Below, one piece after another: positions 9,384 through 18,253 of a stretch of 64,000 nucleotides of DNA. The translations under genes were made by a program, and so were the position numbers. How positions within the stretch are numbered: the stretch's first letter is position 1; every line of letters begins with the position of its first letter. The stretch is from Vibrio aquaticus (GTDB lineage: Bacteria > Pseudomonadota > Gammaproteobacteria > Enterobacterales > Vibrionaceae): NCBI RefSeq assembly GCF_003970385.1, contig NZ_RXZH01000008.1, positions 62,001 through 126,000 of the forward strand, read 5' to 3'. Below the pieces are notes generated by a model. That model worked only from the letters and a program-made list of their open reading frames with translations. It made no database searches and had not been told where the DNA came from.

Positions 9384-10676
9384 ATGAAACGTTCAATGAG
9401 AAAGCAGTCCGGTCACGCAGCCATGCTGTTCGCCATCATCATTCCCGCACTGTTTGGCATATTTATGCTTGGATCTGATGGTGCTCGTGCCCTGCAAACC
9501 AAAGCAAGGTTGGAAGAAGCAGCCGAAGCAGCCGTGCTCGCGGTGTCTGCCAAAGATGAGGAAGATCACCAGCTTGCCAAGGACTACATCAATCATTACC
9601 TCTACGATGTCGATGCGATTACCTCAATTGAAGTCAAAAAGCTCTCTTGTGATGAGTTGCCGGATTGCGTCGCAGGAACTGAAGAGGGTGAAGCTCGTTA
9701 CTTTGAATACCAAGTCGCTGGACGTACAAGCCATCGCTCTTGGTTTCCGGGGAATGAAGTCATCGCCGGTTTCGGTGATGAGTTTGGTGTCACCGGTTCT
9801 TCGAAAGCGAGACGCTATCAGAGCCAGCCGGTAGACATTACCTTCATTGTCGATTTCTCAGGTTCTATGAACGATAAGTGGAGTGGTGGCAAAAAGAAGA
9901 AAATCGAAGATCTAAAAGACATTATTGATGATGTGACCACAGAGTTGGGGATCTATAACGATCTATACCCAGAACACCCACACCGTGTGGCGATGACGGG
10001 CTTTAACCGTCGAACCATGAACCTTGGTGACAATGACAAGCTACTAATACGCGATCAACGCATCACCAAGTTAGATACTGATGATGATTCTTGGGATAAA
10101 GATGACATCTTCTATCCGCAAGAAACCATCAATAATCAGTTTGTAGTGAAAGGGCGGGCGAAACGCATACCGAATGAAGATGACTTGGCGGTGTTTAAGG
10201 ATCTCTACTTCACGACCAATCTAAACAGCTTTATGAATCAAGTCCGCAGTTTTAAAGCGTCCGGCGGTACAGCGTCACTGCAAGGCATCATTCGAGCTGG
10301 GCAAATCGTGCAGCAACTTGCCAAGAACCCTAAACAGCTGATCATCATTTTGTCAGACGGTGAAGACTTCAACCATTATTCAGGTCAAACCGAGAAGCTA
10401 GTGAACCTAGGTATGTGTAGCAACATTCGCAACCTTGTGAATGGTGGACCAATGACGGTTGATGGAATGGGAACAAGTACAGGGATGAAAACCCCTGATG
10501 GTGAACAAATGTCTGCACGTATGGCGGTAATTGGCTTTGATTATGAACTAAACGCTAACGTCGGTCTGCGCAATTGCGTGGGGAAAGACAACGTATACAA
10601 AGCAGAGAATAAAGACGACATTCTCAATCAGATCTTGTCATTGATCACCGAAGAAGTCGGGCACTTGGCGAATTAA
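9384..10676 (+). CDS. tadG: Tad protein TadG with VWA domain
   Basis: A 430-residue protein with an N-terminal TadE-like membrane segment (GHAAMLFAIIIPALFGIFML) and a von Willebrand factor A domain from about residue 150. The MIDAS metal site is visible as DFSGS, with a later ASGGTAS threonine and IILSDGED. Unlike TadE and TadF, the Gly of the pilin-like N-terminus is not followed by Glu at position five, so it is probably a membrane anchor rather than a processed pilin. Family knowledge places TadG at the cell envelope linking pilus and surface. I use the ATG at 9384, one base after the tadF stop, with GGGAG upstream; a TTG four codons earlier is less likely. Confidence 0.88.
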   Translation: MKRSMRKQSGHAAMLFAIIIPALFGIFMLGSDGARALQTKARLEEAAEAAVLAVSAKDEEDHQLAKDYINHYLYDVDAITSIEVKKLSCDELPDCVAGTEEGEARYFEYQVAGRTSHRSWFPGNEVIAGFGDEFGVTGSSKARRYQSQPVDITFIVDFSGSMNDKWSGGKKKKIEDLKDIIDDVTTELGIYNDLYPEHPHRVAMTGFNRRTMNLGDNDKLLIRDQRITKLDTDDDSWDKDDIFYPQETINNQFVVKGRAKRIPNEDDLAVFKDLYFTTNLNSFMNQVRSFKASGGTASLQGIIRAGQIVQQLAKNPKQLIIILSDGEDFNHYSGQTEKLVNLGMCSNIRNLVNGGPMTVDGMGTSTGMKTPDGEQMSARMAVIGFDYELNANVGLRNCVGKDNVYKAENKDDILNQILSLITEEVGHLAN

Positions 10677-10689
10677 TAGAGTAGAAAAC

Positions 10690-11337
10690 ATGAACAATCA
10701 AAAATTAAAGTGGGTGCTGCTAGCGGCACTGCCTATGAGCTCACTGGTGATGGCGAACACGGCTACAAGTGATGTAAACGAAGCGCTTTACTATTACTGC
10801 CATCAAGGGAGCAACGAGTACCAAGAACAGGTCTTGGTCGGTGAGAGCCAGCGCGTGATGTATCACCAAGGGCCATTTATGCAAATCACAGCCAAAACCG
10901 ATGATCAAACCCGGTTCGATAGCGTCAAAAAAGAGCTAGAGAAGGTAGGGGTTGAATCAAATTGCGCTCAATACTTGTTAAGTCATGCGGTTGTTGATGA
11001 AAACGAGCAGTGGCAGCAAGAGCTTACAGCCCAAGTTTTGTTTGATTTCGATAAGAGTAACCTCAACGCTCAATCGCGCTATTTACTCTCTCAAGTGAAA
11101 GCACGCATCGAGCAAGGCGAAAGCCAGTTAAAGGTGTTAGGTCATACGGATTCCAAGGGCGAAGAGGCGTACAACCTTAAATTGGGAATGAAACGTGCGG
11201 ATACAGTAAAAACGTACTTAGATCAGGACGCTAAAGCCGGCTCAGAAGGCGAGTCACACCCGCTCAAAAGTAATGACTCTGCACAAGGTCGCCACCTCAA
11301 CCGCCGTGTAGAAGTGGAGTTACTCCCGAAAAGCTAA
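10690..11337 (+). CDS. OmpA-like peptidoglycan-binding protein of the Tad operon
   Basis: A 215-residue secreted or outer-membrane-attached protein. A signal peptide covers about residues 1-22. The C-terminal half is an OmpA-type peptidoglycan-binding domain with LFDFDKSNLN, LGHTDSKGEEAYN and GRHLNRRVEVEL, including the Asp and Arg positions that contact peptidoglycan. It is the last gene on the Tad transcript, 13 bases after tadG, and probably fixes the pilus machine to the cell wall. The N-terminal domain is not recognised. Confidence 0.85.
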   Translation: MNNQKLKWVLLAALPMSSLVMANTATSDVNEALYYYCHQGSNEYQEQVLVGESQRVMYHQGPFMQITAKTDDQTRFDSVKKELEKVGVESNCAQYLLSHAVVDENEQWQQELTAQVLFDFDKSNLNAQSRYLLSQVKARIEQGESQLKVLGHTDSKGEEAYNLKLGMKRADTVKTYLDQDAKAGSEGESHPLKSNDSAQGRHLNRRVEVELLPKS

Positions 11338-11353
11338 CTGATACGGTTAGCTT
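11331..11353. terminator. Shared hairpin spanning two convergent stop codons
   Basis: An inverted repeat, AAGCTAAC and GTTAGCTT with a seven-base loop, covers the stop codons of both the OmpA-like gene (+) and the convergent sensor kinase gene (-). On the minus strand it is followed by TTTTC; on the plus strand the T-run is missing. It probably ends transcription of both units, more efficiently on the minus strand. Confidence 0.6.
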
Positions 11354-12735
11354 GAACGGTAAGGAAGCATCATCTTAAGGCTCACACCCATGGATGGGTC
11401 TGCTGGGTCTTCGAACCAAATTGCCCCTTTGTAACTGTGAATGATCTCATCACACAAAGCCAAGCCTAACCCTGTTCCTGGGTTTTGTTGGTCCGCTCTT
11501 ACCCCTCGCTGGAACAGTGATTCACGAATCGATGGCTCAATAGGTGGACCATCATTGTTGATGGTAATCACTAAGCCTTCTTCGCCGTTGTTTACGAAAA
11601 TGTCGATGCGTGACTCAGCGAAGCGATAGGTGTTTTCAAGCACGTTACCGAATATCTCCATAATGTCAGATTTGCTCATCGGCAGGGTTTGACCGTTAGA
11701 AATAAACATTTCGACTTGAAGCTTTTTATCGATATACACCTTATCAAACATCATGGTTAAGCTATTCAAGATAGGCTTAATCAACGTCGAGTTCTCGGTT
11801 ATGCCTTTTACGCCGTAAGAAGCGCGTTTTAGCTGCCCTTGGATAACGTCATCCATTTCAAGCAGTTGCTGGTTAATCGCATCGATTTTGCCTTGTTCAA
11901 TGTCGCTTAATAGCGCCTGAGAAACGGCCACTCGGGTTTTTAAACTATGGGCGAGATCGTTTAGCGCTCGGCGGTAACGTTGTTCGTTTTCTTTTTGTTG
12001 AAAGAGCATTTCGTTGAGTGCATTAGTGAGTGGGGCAAGGTCTTCAGGATAAACCGCTTCGAGCCTATCACTTTTGCCCGCTCTAACCAGTTTTAATTCA
12101 TGTTCTAGTGTTTGTAATGGGCGGAAACCCCAACGGTAGATCGTATGGATCAGCAATGAAATCAGTAATGAAGCCAATACGGTCGCGATGGTGACTTGCA
12201 TCTTGAGTTCATGCAGTGAATCGATTTTGTGGTTCATGCGCCTAAATACGATGATGCGACCTGATGGATTGTATTCGGTAGCTTCAAGTGCAATGACATG
12301 AGTGATGAATGCAGAACCTCTAAGTGTTTGAATAAGTTCAACCGTGTTCTTTTGTTTAGAGAGCAAGGGGTCGGTGCAATAGTTGTCAATGTGAGGAATG
12401 TATATTCCTTTCTTGCGCATTTCGAGACGACGCGGCTCAGTCATGGAACGCCAAAGCTCATTGTCGTTGTCGTCACAGATGACCATGGCAAACTCCTCTG
12501 AGTCGGTACCATAAACCTCCGGCCATTTTTCAATCGGAGGTAATTGCTTTGAGGTGTTTAGTTCATTGATCACAGAGGGCAAATGGCTTGTTAACTCGAC
12601 CGAGTAGCCTTTGACCAGTTTCGCTCGTTCAATATGGTAAAACAGGATACCGGCGCAAAGTACAAAAAATATCCCGCTAACCAAAGAGAAGGCAAGAACT
12701 CGGCGTCTAAAACTGGTCGAGACTAAACGTTTCAC
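11347..12735 (-). CDS. PhoQ-like sensor histidine kinase
   Basis: A 462-residue membrane kinase. Transmembrane segments lie near residues 13-33 and 178-200, enclosing a periplasmic sensor domain of about 140 residues with two cysteines (VICDDND and NYCTDP). A HAMP region follows, then the phospho-acceptor helix with LNDLAHSLKTRVAV, close to the PhoQ pattern DLTHSLKTPLAV, and a HATPase domain with N box (NVLENTYRFAE) and G box (GTGLGLALCDEI). The acceptor motif and the size point to the PhoQ subgroup; the ligand is not clear. It overlaps the response regulator by four bases and is the second gene of that operon. Confidence 0.88.
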   Translation of the reverse strand: MKRLVSTSFRRRVLAFSLVSGIFFVLCAGILFYHIERAKLVKGYSVELTSHLPSVINELNTSKQLPPIEKWPEVYGTDSEEFAMVICDDNDNELWRSMTEPRRLEMRKKGIYIPHIDNYCTDPLLSKQKNTVELIQTLRGSAFITHVIALEATEYNPSGRIIVFRRMNHKIDSLHELKMQVTIATVLASLLISLLIHTIYRWGFRPLQTLEHELKLVRAGKSDRLEAVYPEDLAPLTNALNEMLFQQKENEQRYRRALNDLAHSLKTRVAVSQALLSDIEQGKIDAINQQLLEMDDVIQGQLKRASYGVKGITENSTLIKPILNSLTMMFDKVYIDKKLQVEMFISNGQTLPMSKSDIMEIFGNVLENTYRFAESRIDIFVNNGEEGLVITINNDGPPIEPSIRESLFQRGVRADQQNPGTGLGLALCDEIIHSYKGAIWFEDPADPSMGVSLKMMLPYRSS

Positions 12736-13418
12736 GATGCGCTTCCTTGTTGAATAATGCGATAGCCTTGGCCGCGAATGGTCGCAATGATCTTTTCATC
12801 GCTGTAGGCAGAGAGCTTTTTACGTAGGCGAGAGATGATCACTTCAATGTTGTTATGGTTCACTTCTTCGCCCGAATCGTAAAGGGAGTTGGCAATTTGC
12901 TCCTTAGAGACAACTTGTTGGTGGTGACGAATAAGATATTGAAAGATCTGATACTCGAGCGCCGTTAACTCGAGCAGGTTACCGTGAAATGCAATGCTAT
13001 TGGCCTGAGTGTCGAGAGTAAGGTCTTCGACTTTGATTTGCGATGAGGCAAAACCTTGATAACGCCTTACTAATGCTTCTAGTCGAGCCGATAACTCCTC
13101 AAACTGGAAAGGTTTTGTCAGGTAATCGTCGGCACCGGCATTGAGCCCTTCGACTTTGTCTTGCCAGTCACCGCGCGCAGTGAGGATCAGAATAGGGACA
13201 TTAATCTCTTTGCGGCGGATCTGTTTAATCAAGGTAATGCCGTCAAAATCAGGGAGGCCGAGGTCAATAATCATTACATCAGCATTTGGCTGCTTTTGAA
13301 TGGTTTGCAAACAAGCTGACGCGGTTTTATCCGCATACACGGTATGATTTCGGTCTTTCAATTGAGAAGAAAGGTGGTGGTTTAAAATTTCATTGTCTTC
13401 GACCAAAACAACCTGCAT
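12732..13418 (-). CDS. PhoP-like OmpR-family response regulator
   Basis: A 228-residue two-domain regulator. The receiver domain has the acidic pair (VLVEDNE), the phosphorylation Asp in MIIDLGLPDFDG (about residue 52), the conserved Thr in LILTARG and Lys in YLTKPFQ. The C-terminal winged helix (about 125-225) contains LTALEYQIFQYLI and RLRKKLSAY. It is cognate to the adjacent kinase. It may act on genes for envelope stress or magnesium and peptide response by analogy to PhoP, but that is inference. It is transcribed away from the DUF1415 gene's terminator. Confidence 0.9.
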   Translation of the reverse strand: MQVVLVEDNEILNHHLSSQLKDRNHTVYADKTASACLQTIQKQPNADVMIIDLGLPDFDGITLIKQIRRKEINVPILILTARGDWQDKVEGLNAGADDYLTKPFQFEELSARLEALVRRYQGFASSQIKVEDLTLDTQANSIAFHGNLLELTALEYQIFQYLIRHHQQVVSKEQIANSLYDSGEEVNHNNIEVIISRLRKKLSAYSDEKIIATIRGQGYRIIQQGSAS

Positions 13419-13550
13419 AACAAGGCCTCACATACGCATATTATTGAATGGCTTACGATACCATTGAAGCGATGTTTCACCAATGACTTCACAGGTCTAG
13501 CGGTCAAGTTAAGCCGAATCCGATGTGATGTTTTGTGTGGGGGAAATGAA

Positions 13551-13574
13551 AAAGCCACCGCAGTGGGTGGCTTT
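13551..13574 (-). terminator. Intrinsic terminator after the DUF1415 gene
   Basis: A nine-base-pair stem, AAAGCCACC with GGTGGCTTT, and a six-base loop, followed on the minus strand by TTTTTC. It lies about 20 bases past the stop codon of the minus-strand DUF1415 gene and also separates that unit from the response-regulator promoter. Confidence 0.85.
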
Positions 13575-13595
13575 GGTCAAAATAAGCTCGAATAT

Positions 13596-14159
13596 CTAAA
13601 TCAAGTATGGGAACAGCTTGGCCTTTTCTTGTGCGCTCAAACCTTCTACTCGGGCGATATTGGTATCAGGAATTGCTTCTGGGTTCGGGTAGTGCTTGAG
13701 TACCTTTTCCATGCTCTCTTCACGAATCAAATGGAAAACCGGATACGGAGAACGGTTGGTTAAGTTTTCTGCGTCTTCTGGCTCTGCTCCGCCAAAACAG
13801 TAATCAGGGTGGAAGGTGGCAAGCTGGAAAATGCCATCCCACTCTTGCTGACGGATCAAAGCTTCAACCCAATCAATAAACAGGTTGTAGTCGTAAAAAT
13901 CTTCCAACATATTTGGAACCGCAACCAGCGTAGTTTCAAGTTGCTCTGGCTCTGTCGATTCAAGCTCCAAAAGCTGCGTTAAGATATCTTCAAGAAGGGT
14001 TTCTTCTTTCGTTGCTTCACTGACAAAGATCTTAATCTGCTTATTGCGCTGCGGCTTTGCTGCGAATGGACACAGGTTAAGGCCAATCACGACATCATTG
14101 AGCCATTGGTCTACGGCTTTGGTCACGACTTCGACTTGTGTTGAGCTTTGGGTGGTCAT
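13596..14159 (-). CDS. DUF1415 family protein
   Basis: A 187-residue cytoplasmic protein of the conserved, uncharacterised DUF1415 family. Family-typical stretches include NLCPFAAKP near residue 30, LLVAVPNML-like and FQLATFHPDYCF near residue 115, and RSPYPVFHLIRE. Conserved Cys and His residues suggest metal or nucleotide handling, but no function is established. It overlaps the upstream exporter gene by four bases (ATGA), so the two are co-translated. Confidence 0.85.
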   Translation of the reverse strand: MTTQSSTQVEVVTKAVDQWLNDVVIGLNLCPFAAKPQRNKQIKIFVSEATKEETLLEDILTQLLELESTEPEQLETTLVAVPNMLEDFYDYNLFIDWVEALIRQQEWDGIFQLATFHPDYCFGGAEPEDAENLTNRSPYPVFHLIREESMEKVLKHYPNPEAIPDTNIARVEGLSAQEKAKLFPYLI

Positions 14160-15406
14160 TTTGCTTCCAAATTAGAATTTTTCGCAAGAATAACAGAATC
14201 TGCTCGACCTTGCTCGGTGACTTGATACGTTGAACGTTCATGCGGGGCTAATAGGCGACACAGCATAAAGATCAGCACGTAAAGAAGTGTTCCTCCGGCC
14301 ATTACGTATTCCCAACCGCCATGCTGCCAGCAGTAAATCAAGAAGAATCCACCGATACTGCCGCCAACATAGTAATGCATCAGATATAAAGCTGTTGCCG
14401 TGGCTTTAGCGTGGGTGGCCTTACGGCTGACCCATGCATAGGCCAAGGTGTGAGAGAAGAACGCTCCGAAGCTAATCAGTAACAAGCCAAGCATCATAAA
14501 AGGGATCTCCTCGACATAAGCGACAAACATTCCCAGCATGCTGATGATGGTGCCAGTGACGATGCCAGAAAGGGTAGTTTTTCGTTTCGTCCAAGTGGCT
14601 GTGAGCTTAGAACTCAACGTGCCAGCTAAATAGCAAAGGAAGATTAAAGAGACGACACCAATTGGCAGATAATGAGGTTCGGCAACCAGTCTAAAGCTCA
14701 TCACTGAATAGAGATTAACAAACAGAGCGAAATTAACCCCACCAATCAGCATAGCGAACCAAAGGGCACGGTTTGACAGGTGTTTGATTAAGGCTCGATT
14801 GTGTTGACGAAGCATGCCTCTTTGCGGGGTGAAACGAGTCTGCTTTGGCAATAAATAAGCAACCAGTATAGCGCCAAGCAAAGAGACAATAGCCATAGTG
14901 ATGACTGCTTCTTGCCAACCAAACGATCCAGTAATGGTGCCACCTACAATACGCCCGGTAATTCCGCCTAATGAGTTAGCAGCAATATAACCGCCAATCG
15001 CTTGGCTAAAGGCGCTCTCAGAAAGCTCTTCCACCATGTAAGCGACTGCAACCGAAGCAAACGCCGCCAGAGCTAGTCCCATTAATGCTCTCGCGATCAC
15101 AAGCATAAGCAACGATTGACTAAACAGCATGATCAAACCGATAAACGGCATCGCCAGTAGCCCAAAAATCATCACATTTCTTCGACCAAATGACTCAGAA
15201 GCGACGGCCCATGGGACTAACGAAATCGATAGACCAAGAGTCGAAGCGGCGAAAATCCAGTTCACTTGCGTTTCGCTAACCGAGAAATAATCCGCCATGT
15301 AAGGGAGCATCGGCTGGAATAAGTAAAGGTTACAAAACACCAGGAACGAGCCTAGCGCTAGGCTAAAAGTGACACGGCGATAATTTGGGGTGTTGAGTTC
15401 AATCAT
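14156..15406 (-). CDS. YnfM-like MFS transporter
   Basis: A 416-residue major facilitator exporter with 12 predicted membrane segments. The signature after helix 2 is present as ASESFGRRNVM, and a typical helix 4-5 region follows (ARALMGLALAAFAS). It resembles the YnfM/arabinose-efflux-like subgroup. As with E. coli ynfM and ynfL, it is divergent from a LysR gene, which suggests that regulator controls it. The start is uncertain: I use the ATG at 15406; a GTG at 15424 would add six residues. Neither has a strong ribosome site. Substrate unknown. Confidence 0.85.
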   Translation of the reverse strand: MIELNTPNYRRVTFSLALGSFLVFCNLYLFQPMLPYMADYFSVSETQVNWIFAASTLGLSISLVPWAVASESFGRRNVMIFGLLAMPFIGLIMLFSQSLLMLVIARALMGLALAAFASVAVAYMVEELSESAFSQAIGGYIAANSLGGITGRIVGGTITGSFGWQEAVITMAIVSLLGAILVAYLLPKQTRFTPQRGMLRQHNRALIKHLSNRALWFAMLIGGVNFALFVNLYSVMSFRLVAEPHYLPIGVVSLIFLCYLAGTLSSKLTATWTKRKTTLSGIVTGTIISMLGMFVAYVEEIPFMMLGLLLISFGAFFSHTLAYAWVSRKATHAKATATALYLMHYYVGGSIGGFFLIYCWQHGGWEYVMAGGTLLYVLIFMLCRLLAPHERSTYQVTEQGRADSVILAKNSNLEAK

Positions 15407-15463
15407 AAGGAATAAGCAAGCCACGGAACAACGAAGATGTGAGCAAAGTATCAGCCTGCTATT

Positions 15464-15500
15464 GATATATAAAATATATTAAAAATATCGACCTGATACA
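15464..15500. promoter_or_regulatory. Divergent promoter and possible LysR operator
   Basis: The 100-base gap between the MFS and LysR genes holds a very AT-rich core with the inverted repeat ATATAT-AAA-ATATAT (15465-15479) nested in GATAT...ATATC. LysR-type regulators usually bind such T-N11-A type dyads between themselves and a divergent target. The assignment is by position and symmetry only. Confidence 0.35.
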
Positions 15501-15522
15501 TTTTTGATCTAATGGTGACGAC

Positions 15523-16392
15523 GTGGAATCTAAGCATCTTAAACATTTTGTGGCGGTTGCCGAACATCAGCATTTTACCAAGGCAGCTAAAGCGTTACAT
15601 ATTGCTCAACCTGCGCTGAGTGTCTCGATCAAAAAGCTTGAGCAAAGTTTAGGGGTTGAGTTGTTTCGCAGAGAAGAACGTCAGGTCTCGCTCACGGATG
15701 AAGGTGTGGTGCTTTATGATCATGCCAAGCGAGTATTACAACAATTGCAAGACGCTCAATTAGCGATGAATGAGTTAAAAGGGCTAGAAAAAGGCGAAGT
15801 TCGTTTAGGCGCTCCGAGTATGATGGGTTCGTATTTCTTCCCTGAGATCTTGATGGCATTCAAGAGTCGCTACCCACACCTTAAGTTGACGTTAATCGAT
15901 GCCGGCACACGCTCAATCCGGCAAATGCTGCTTGATGGCGAACTCGATATCGGTGTTATTAACGATCATAACGTTCCAGATGATCTCGAAACCGACCAGT
16001 TGCTCACGTCAGAAATGGTGGCTGTGGTCTCGAAAGAGCATGAGTTTGCCGCTCAACCATCCGTCACGTTTGATGAGTTCTTCGAACATGAGTTAGTGAT
16101 GTTTAAATCTGGTTATTTCCATCGCGATTTTATTGAACACAAAGCCAAACAGTGTGACAAAGAGATGCTGTTTTCTTTTGAAACCAATTTATTGCCAATG
16201 ATCTTAAGCATCGTCAAACATGAGTTTGCCATCACCGCGTTACTAGAGCTAGTTACTCAACATGAGAAAGACGTGGTTGGCATTTCTTTTGAGCCCAAGG
16301 TAAAGCTGGATCTCGCACTGGCGTGGCGCAAGGACGGTTATCTTTCTATTGCCGACAAAACCTTTATCGATTTTGTTAAGCAATACGTGTGA
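15523..16392 (+). CDS. LysR-family regulator, YnfL-like
   Basis: A 289-residue LysR-type transcription factor. The N-terminal winged helix-turn-helix is clear (KHFVAVAEHQHFTKAAKALH, then QPALSVSIKKLEQSLGVELF). The C-terminal effector-binding domain occupies residues about 90-289 with a periplasmic-binding-protein fold (GEVRLGAPSMMGSYFFPEIL). It likely controls the divergent MFS exporter and itself. The inducer cannot be deduced. Confidence 0.9.
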   Translation: MESKHLKHFVAVAEHQHFTKAAKALHIAQPALSVSIKKLEQSLGVELFRREERQVSLTDEGVVLYDHAKRVLQQLQDAQLAMNELKGLEKGEVRLGAPSMMGSYFFPEILMAFKSRYPHLKLTLIDAGTRSIRQMLLDGELDIGVINDHNVPDDLETDQLLTSEMVAVVSKEHEFAAQPSVTFDEFFEHELVMFKSGYFHRDFIEHKAKQCDKEMLFSFETNLLPMILSIVKHEFAITALLELVTQHEKDVVGISFEPKVKLDLALAWRKDGYLSIADKTFIDFVKQYV

Positions 16393-16502
16393 CTAGGGAA
16401 TGCAAATATCACACTTTGCTTAATCTCTATCGCACTTTTTAAACAATTACAGTAATTTGGAATTAGCAATCGCAATATATTGAAAGGTAGGGACACCGTT
16501 TC

Positions 16503-17969
16503 ATGCAAATTGACATTCAACAGCTTCACTTGGACTTAGGCTCACATGAGCTTGATATTGAGCAATGGACCATCGCAGACAAACAGTCTTGGGGTGTCTT
16601 TAGTACCGAAGGCGACATTGGTTCTGCGCTTGGTTGCCTTCTCTGTGGCGAGCTGGCCGCTGACCCTGCATCACTTCAGTTAACCCAAGGTCGTGTCGCT
16701 CAAGTCTCTTTGGTGGAGCAGCAGCGTCTGTTGGAAGAAGAAATCGCAAAGGACGAAACGGATTATCTCGATAAGGTGGATAGTGGTACTGCCATTTATG
16801 ACTTGATCTATGAGCAATGTCAGTCGTCGTCACTGACCGAACAACTGATTGAGCAGCTTGATCTGCAGCACCTTAAGCAAAGTGGTTTTCGAGTGCTTTC
16901 TACCGGAGAAACGCGCCGAGTAATGCTTGCAAGAGCGTTGGCGACAGAACCTAATCTGATTGTACTGGATAACCCGTTTACGGGTTTAGATGTTGCTCAC
17001 CGAGCGGCGTTAGCGGAGTTCTTAACTGAGCTCTCTCAGCGCGTGCAAATGATTGTGACTTTTAACCGTGAAGAAGATATCCCAGAGTGGATAGAACATA
17101 TTGCTCTGTTCAATCATGGCAAGCTTGAAAGCACGATGAACAAGCACGAGTGGGAATCTCATCCAATTATCAGTCAAATCAAAGCTCAATCTCAGCAGCA
17201 GAGTCAGAAAATGATGGAACTGATCCACCGCTACCAGCATTCCCATCACTTTGAAAATCCAGTATTCGAAATACAAAATGGCCGAGTCGAGTACACAGAG
17301 AAAACCATTTTTACCGACTTAAACTGGCGGATTGAAAACGGGCAGCATTGGCAGATTAAAGGCCCTAATGGCTGTGGCAAGAGTACCTTGCTTGGTTTGA
17401 TATTTGGCGATCATCCACAGTGCTATTCTAACGACATTCAGATTTTTGGTAAGCAGCGCGGTAGTGGGGAATCAATCTGGGAGATAAAACAGCACATTGG
17501 CATGGTCTCTTCGGCGCTGCATTTACAATACCGCGTTAGTTGCAAAGCGATTGATGTAATTTTGTCAGGGTTTTATGACTCGATTGGTCTCTATCAGCAG
17601 CCGAGCAAAAAAGAGAGCATCGTAGCGCGGGAATGGCTTGAGATTTTGCACATGTCAGAACATGCTAATACCTCGTTTAGGCAGCTAGAGTATGGTCAGC
17701 AGCGACTGCTTTTGATCGCGCGAGCCATCGTTAAGCAGCCAGCGATACTGATCTTAGATGAGCCGTACCAAGGGCTAGATTATCTTGGTCGTCGCTTGGT
17801 CAAAAATACCTTAGAGCTGATAGCGAAAGAAAATTTAAGTCAGCTACTTTATGTCTCTCATTACCAAAAGGATAAACTAGACAGCATCAAGAATGAGGTT
17901 GAGTTTATCTATAGTGATGATGTGCAATGTTATAAACCTGAAGTGAGAGTAGGTAAGTGTGATGATTAG
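16503..17969 (+). CDS. ModF/PhrA-like protein with tandem ABC ATPase domains
   Basis: A 488-residue cytoplasmic protein with two ABC ATPase domains and no membrane segment, matching ModF (also called PhrA). The second domain is intact: Walker A GPNGCGKSTLL near residue 287, Q-loop region, signature-like FRQLEYGQQRLLLIARAI and Walker B ILILDEPYQGLDY. The first domain has a signature (LSTGETRRVMLARALA) and Walker B-like VLDNPFTGLD, but its Walker A position reads STEGDIGSALG without the essential GK[ST], and the Walker B Glu is Asn. The first site is thus probably dead. The role in molybdate metabolism or DNA repair suggested for the family is unproven. It overlaps the next gene. Confidence 0.82.
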   Translation: MQIDIQQLHLDLGSHELDIEQWTIADKQSWGVFSTEGDIGSALGCLLCGELAADPASLQLTQGRVAQVSLVEQQRLLEEEIAKDETDYLDKVDSGTAIYDLIYEQCQSSSLTEQLIEQLDLQHLKQSGFRVLSTGETRRVMLARALATEPNLIVLDNPFTGLDVAHRAALAEFLTELSQRVQMIVTFNREEDIPEWIEHIALFNHGKLESTMNKHEWESHPIISQIKAQSQQQSQKMMELIHRYQHSHHFENPVFEIQNGRVEYTEKTIFTDLNWRIENGQHWQIKGPNGCGKSTLLGLIFGDHPQCYSNDIQIFGKQRGSGESIWEIKQHIGMVSSALHLQYRVSCKAIDVILSGFYDSIGLYQQPSKKESIVAREWLEILHMSEHANTSFRQLEYGQQRLLLIARAIVKQPAILILDEPYQGLDYLGRRLVKNTLELIAKENLSQLLYVSHYQKDKLDSIKNEVEFIYSDDVQCYKPEVRVGKCDD

Positions 17970-18207
17970 CTGCAGTGATTACGATTACATTGAAATAGTA
18001 TGTATGCATAGATACCCGGTTCGTTTAACGATGAAAGAGGGCGATATTGTTAAAGGCAGAGCACTCGATACCGCTCGTGATGAAGCGAAGCAAGAGTGTG
18101 TGATTGTCGCGGTGGATGGGTGTAAGCAGTTCGTGGTACTGGACAGTGTATCAAAGCTTGAGGTGTTAGAAGAGAATCCACACTTTAACGAAAAACGCTT
18201 TGATTGA
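17962..18207 (+). CDS. Rof/YaeO-like Rho-binding antiterminator
   Basis: An 81-residue acidic protein resembling Rof (YaeO), which binds Rho and blocks its RNA loading. The family opening is seen as ISCSDYDYIEIVCMHRYPVR, close to the INCDDYDNLELACQH start of E. coli Rof, followed by a small beta-barrel with LTMKEGDIVKGRALD. The start ATG at 17962 lies inside the end of the ModF-like gene, with AGGTAAG as ribosome site; a GTG one codon earlier is possible. A weak hairpin follows. Confidence 0.8.
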   Translation: MISCSDYDYIEIVCMHRYPVRLTMKEGDIVKGRALDTARDEAKQECVIVAVDGCKQFVVLDSVSKLEVLEENPHFNEKRFD

Positions 18208-18233
18208 TGGTAAGTCACCACATCGTCTTATCT

Positions 18234-18253
18234 GCCCTAGCTTGAGTTAGGGC
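18234..18253 (+). terminator. Weak terminator-like hairpin
   Basis: GCCCTA and TAGGGC pair around an eight-base loop whose outer bases could add two pairs. It lies 27 bases past the rof-like stop. The following sequence TTCCATTCCTTT is T-rich but not a clean run. Confidence 0.4.

Noticed and set aside
10690..11337. OmpA-like protein as the main outer-membrane porin
   Set aside because: It is short, lacks the N-terminal beta-barrel and sits at the end of the Tad operon.
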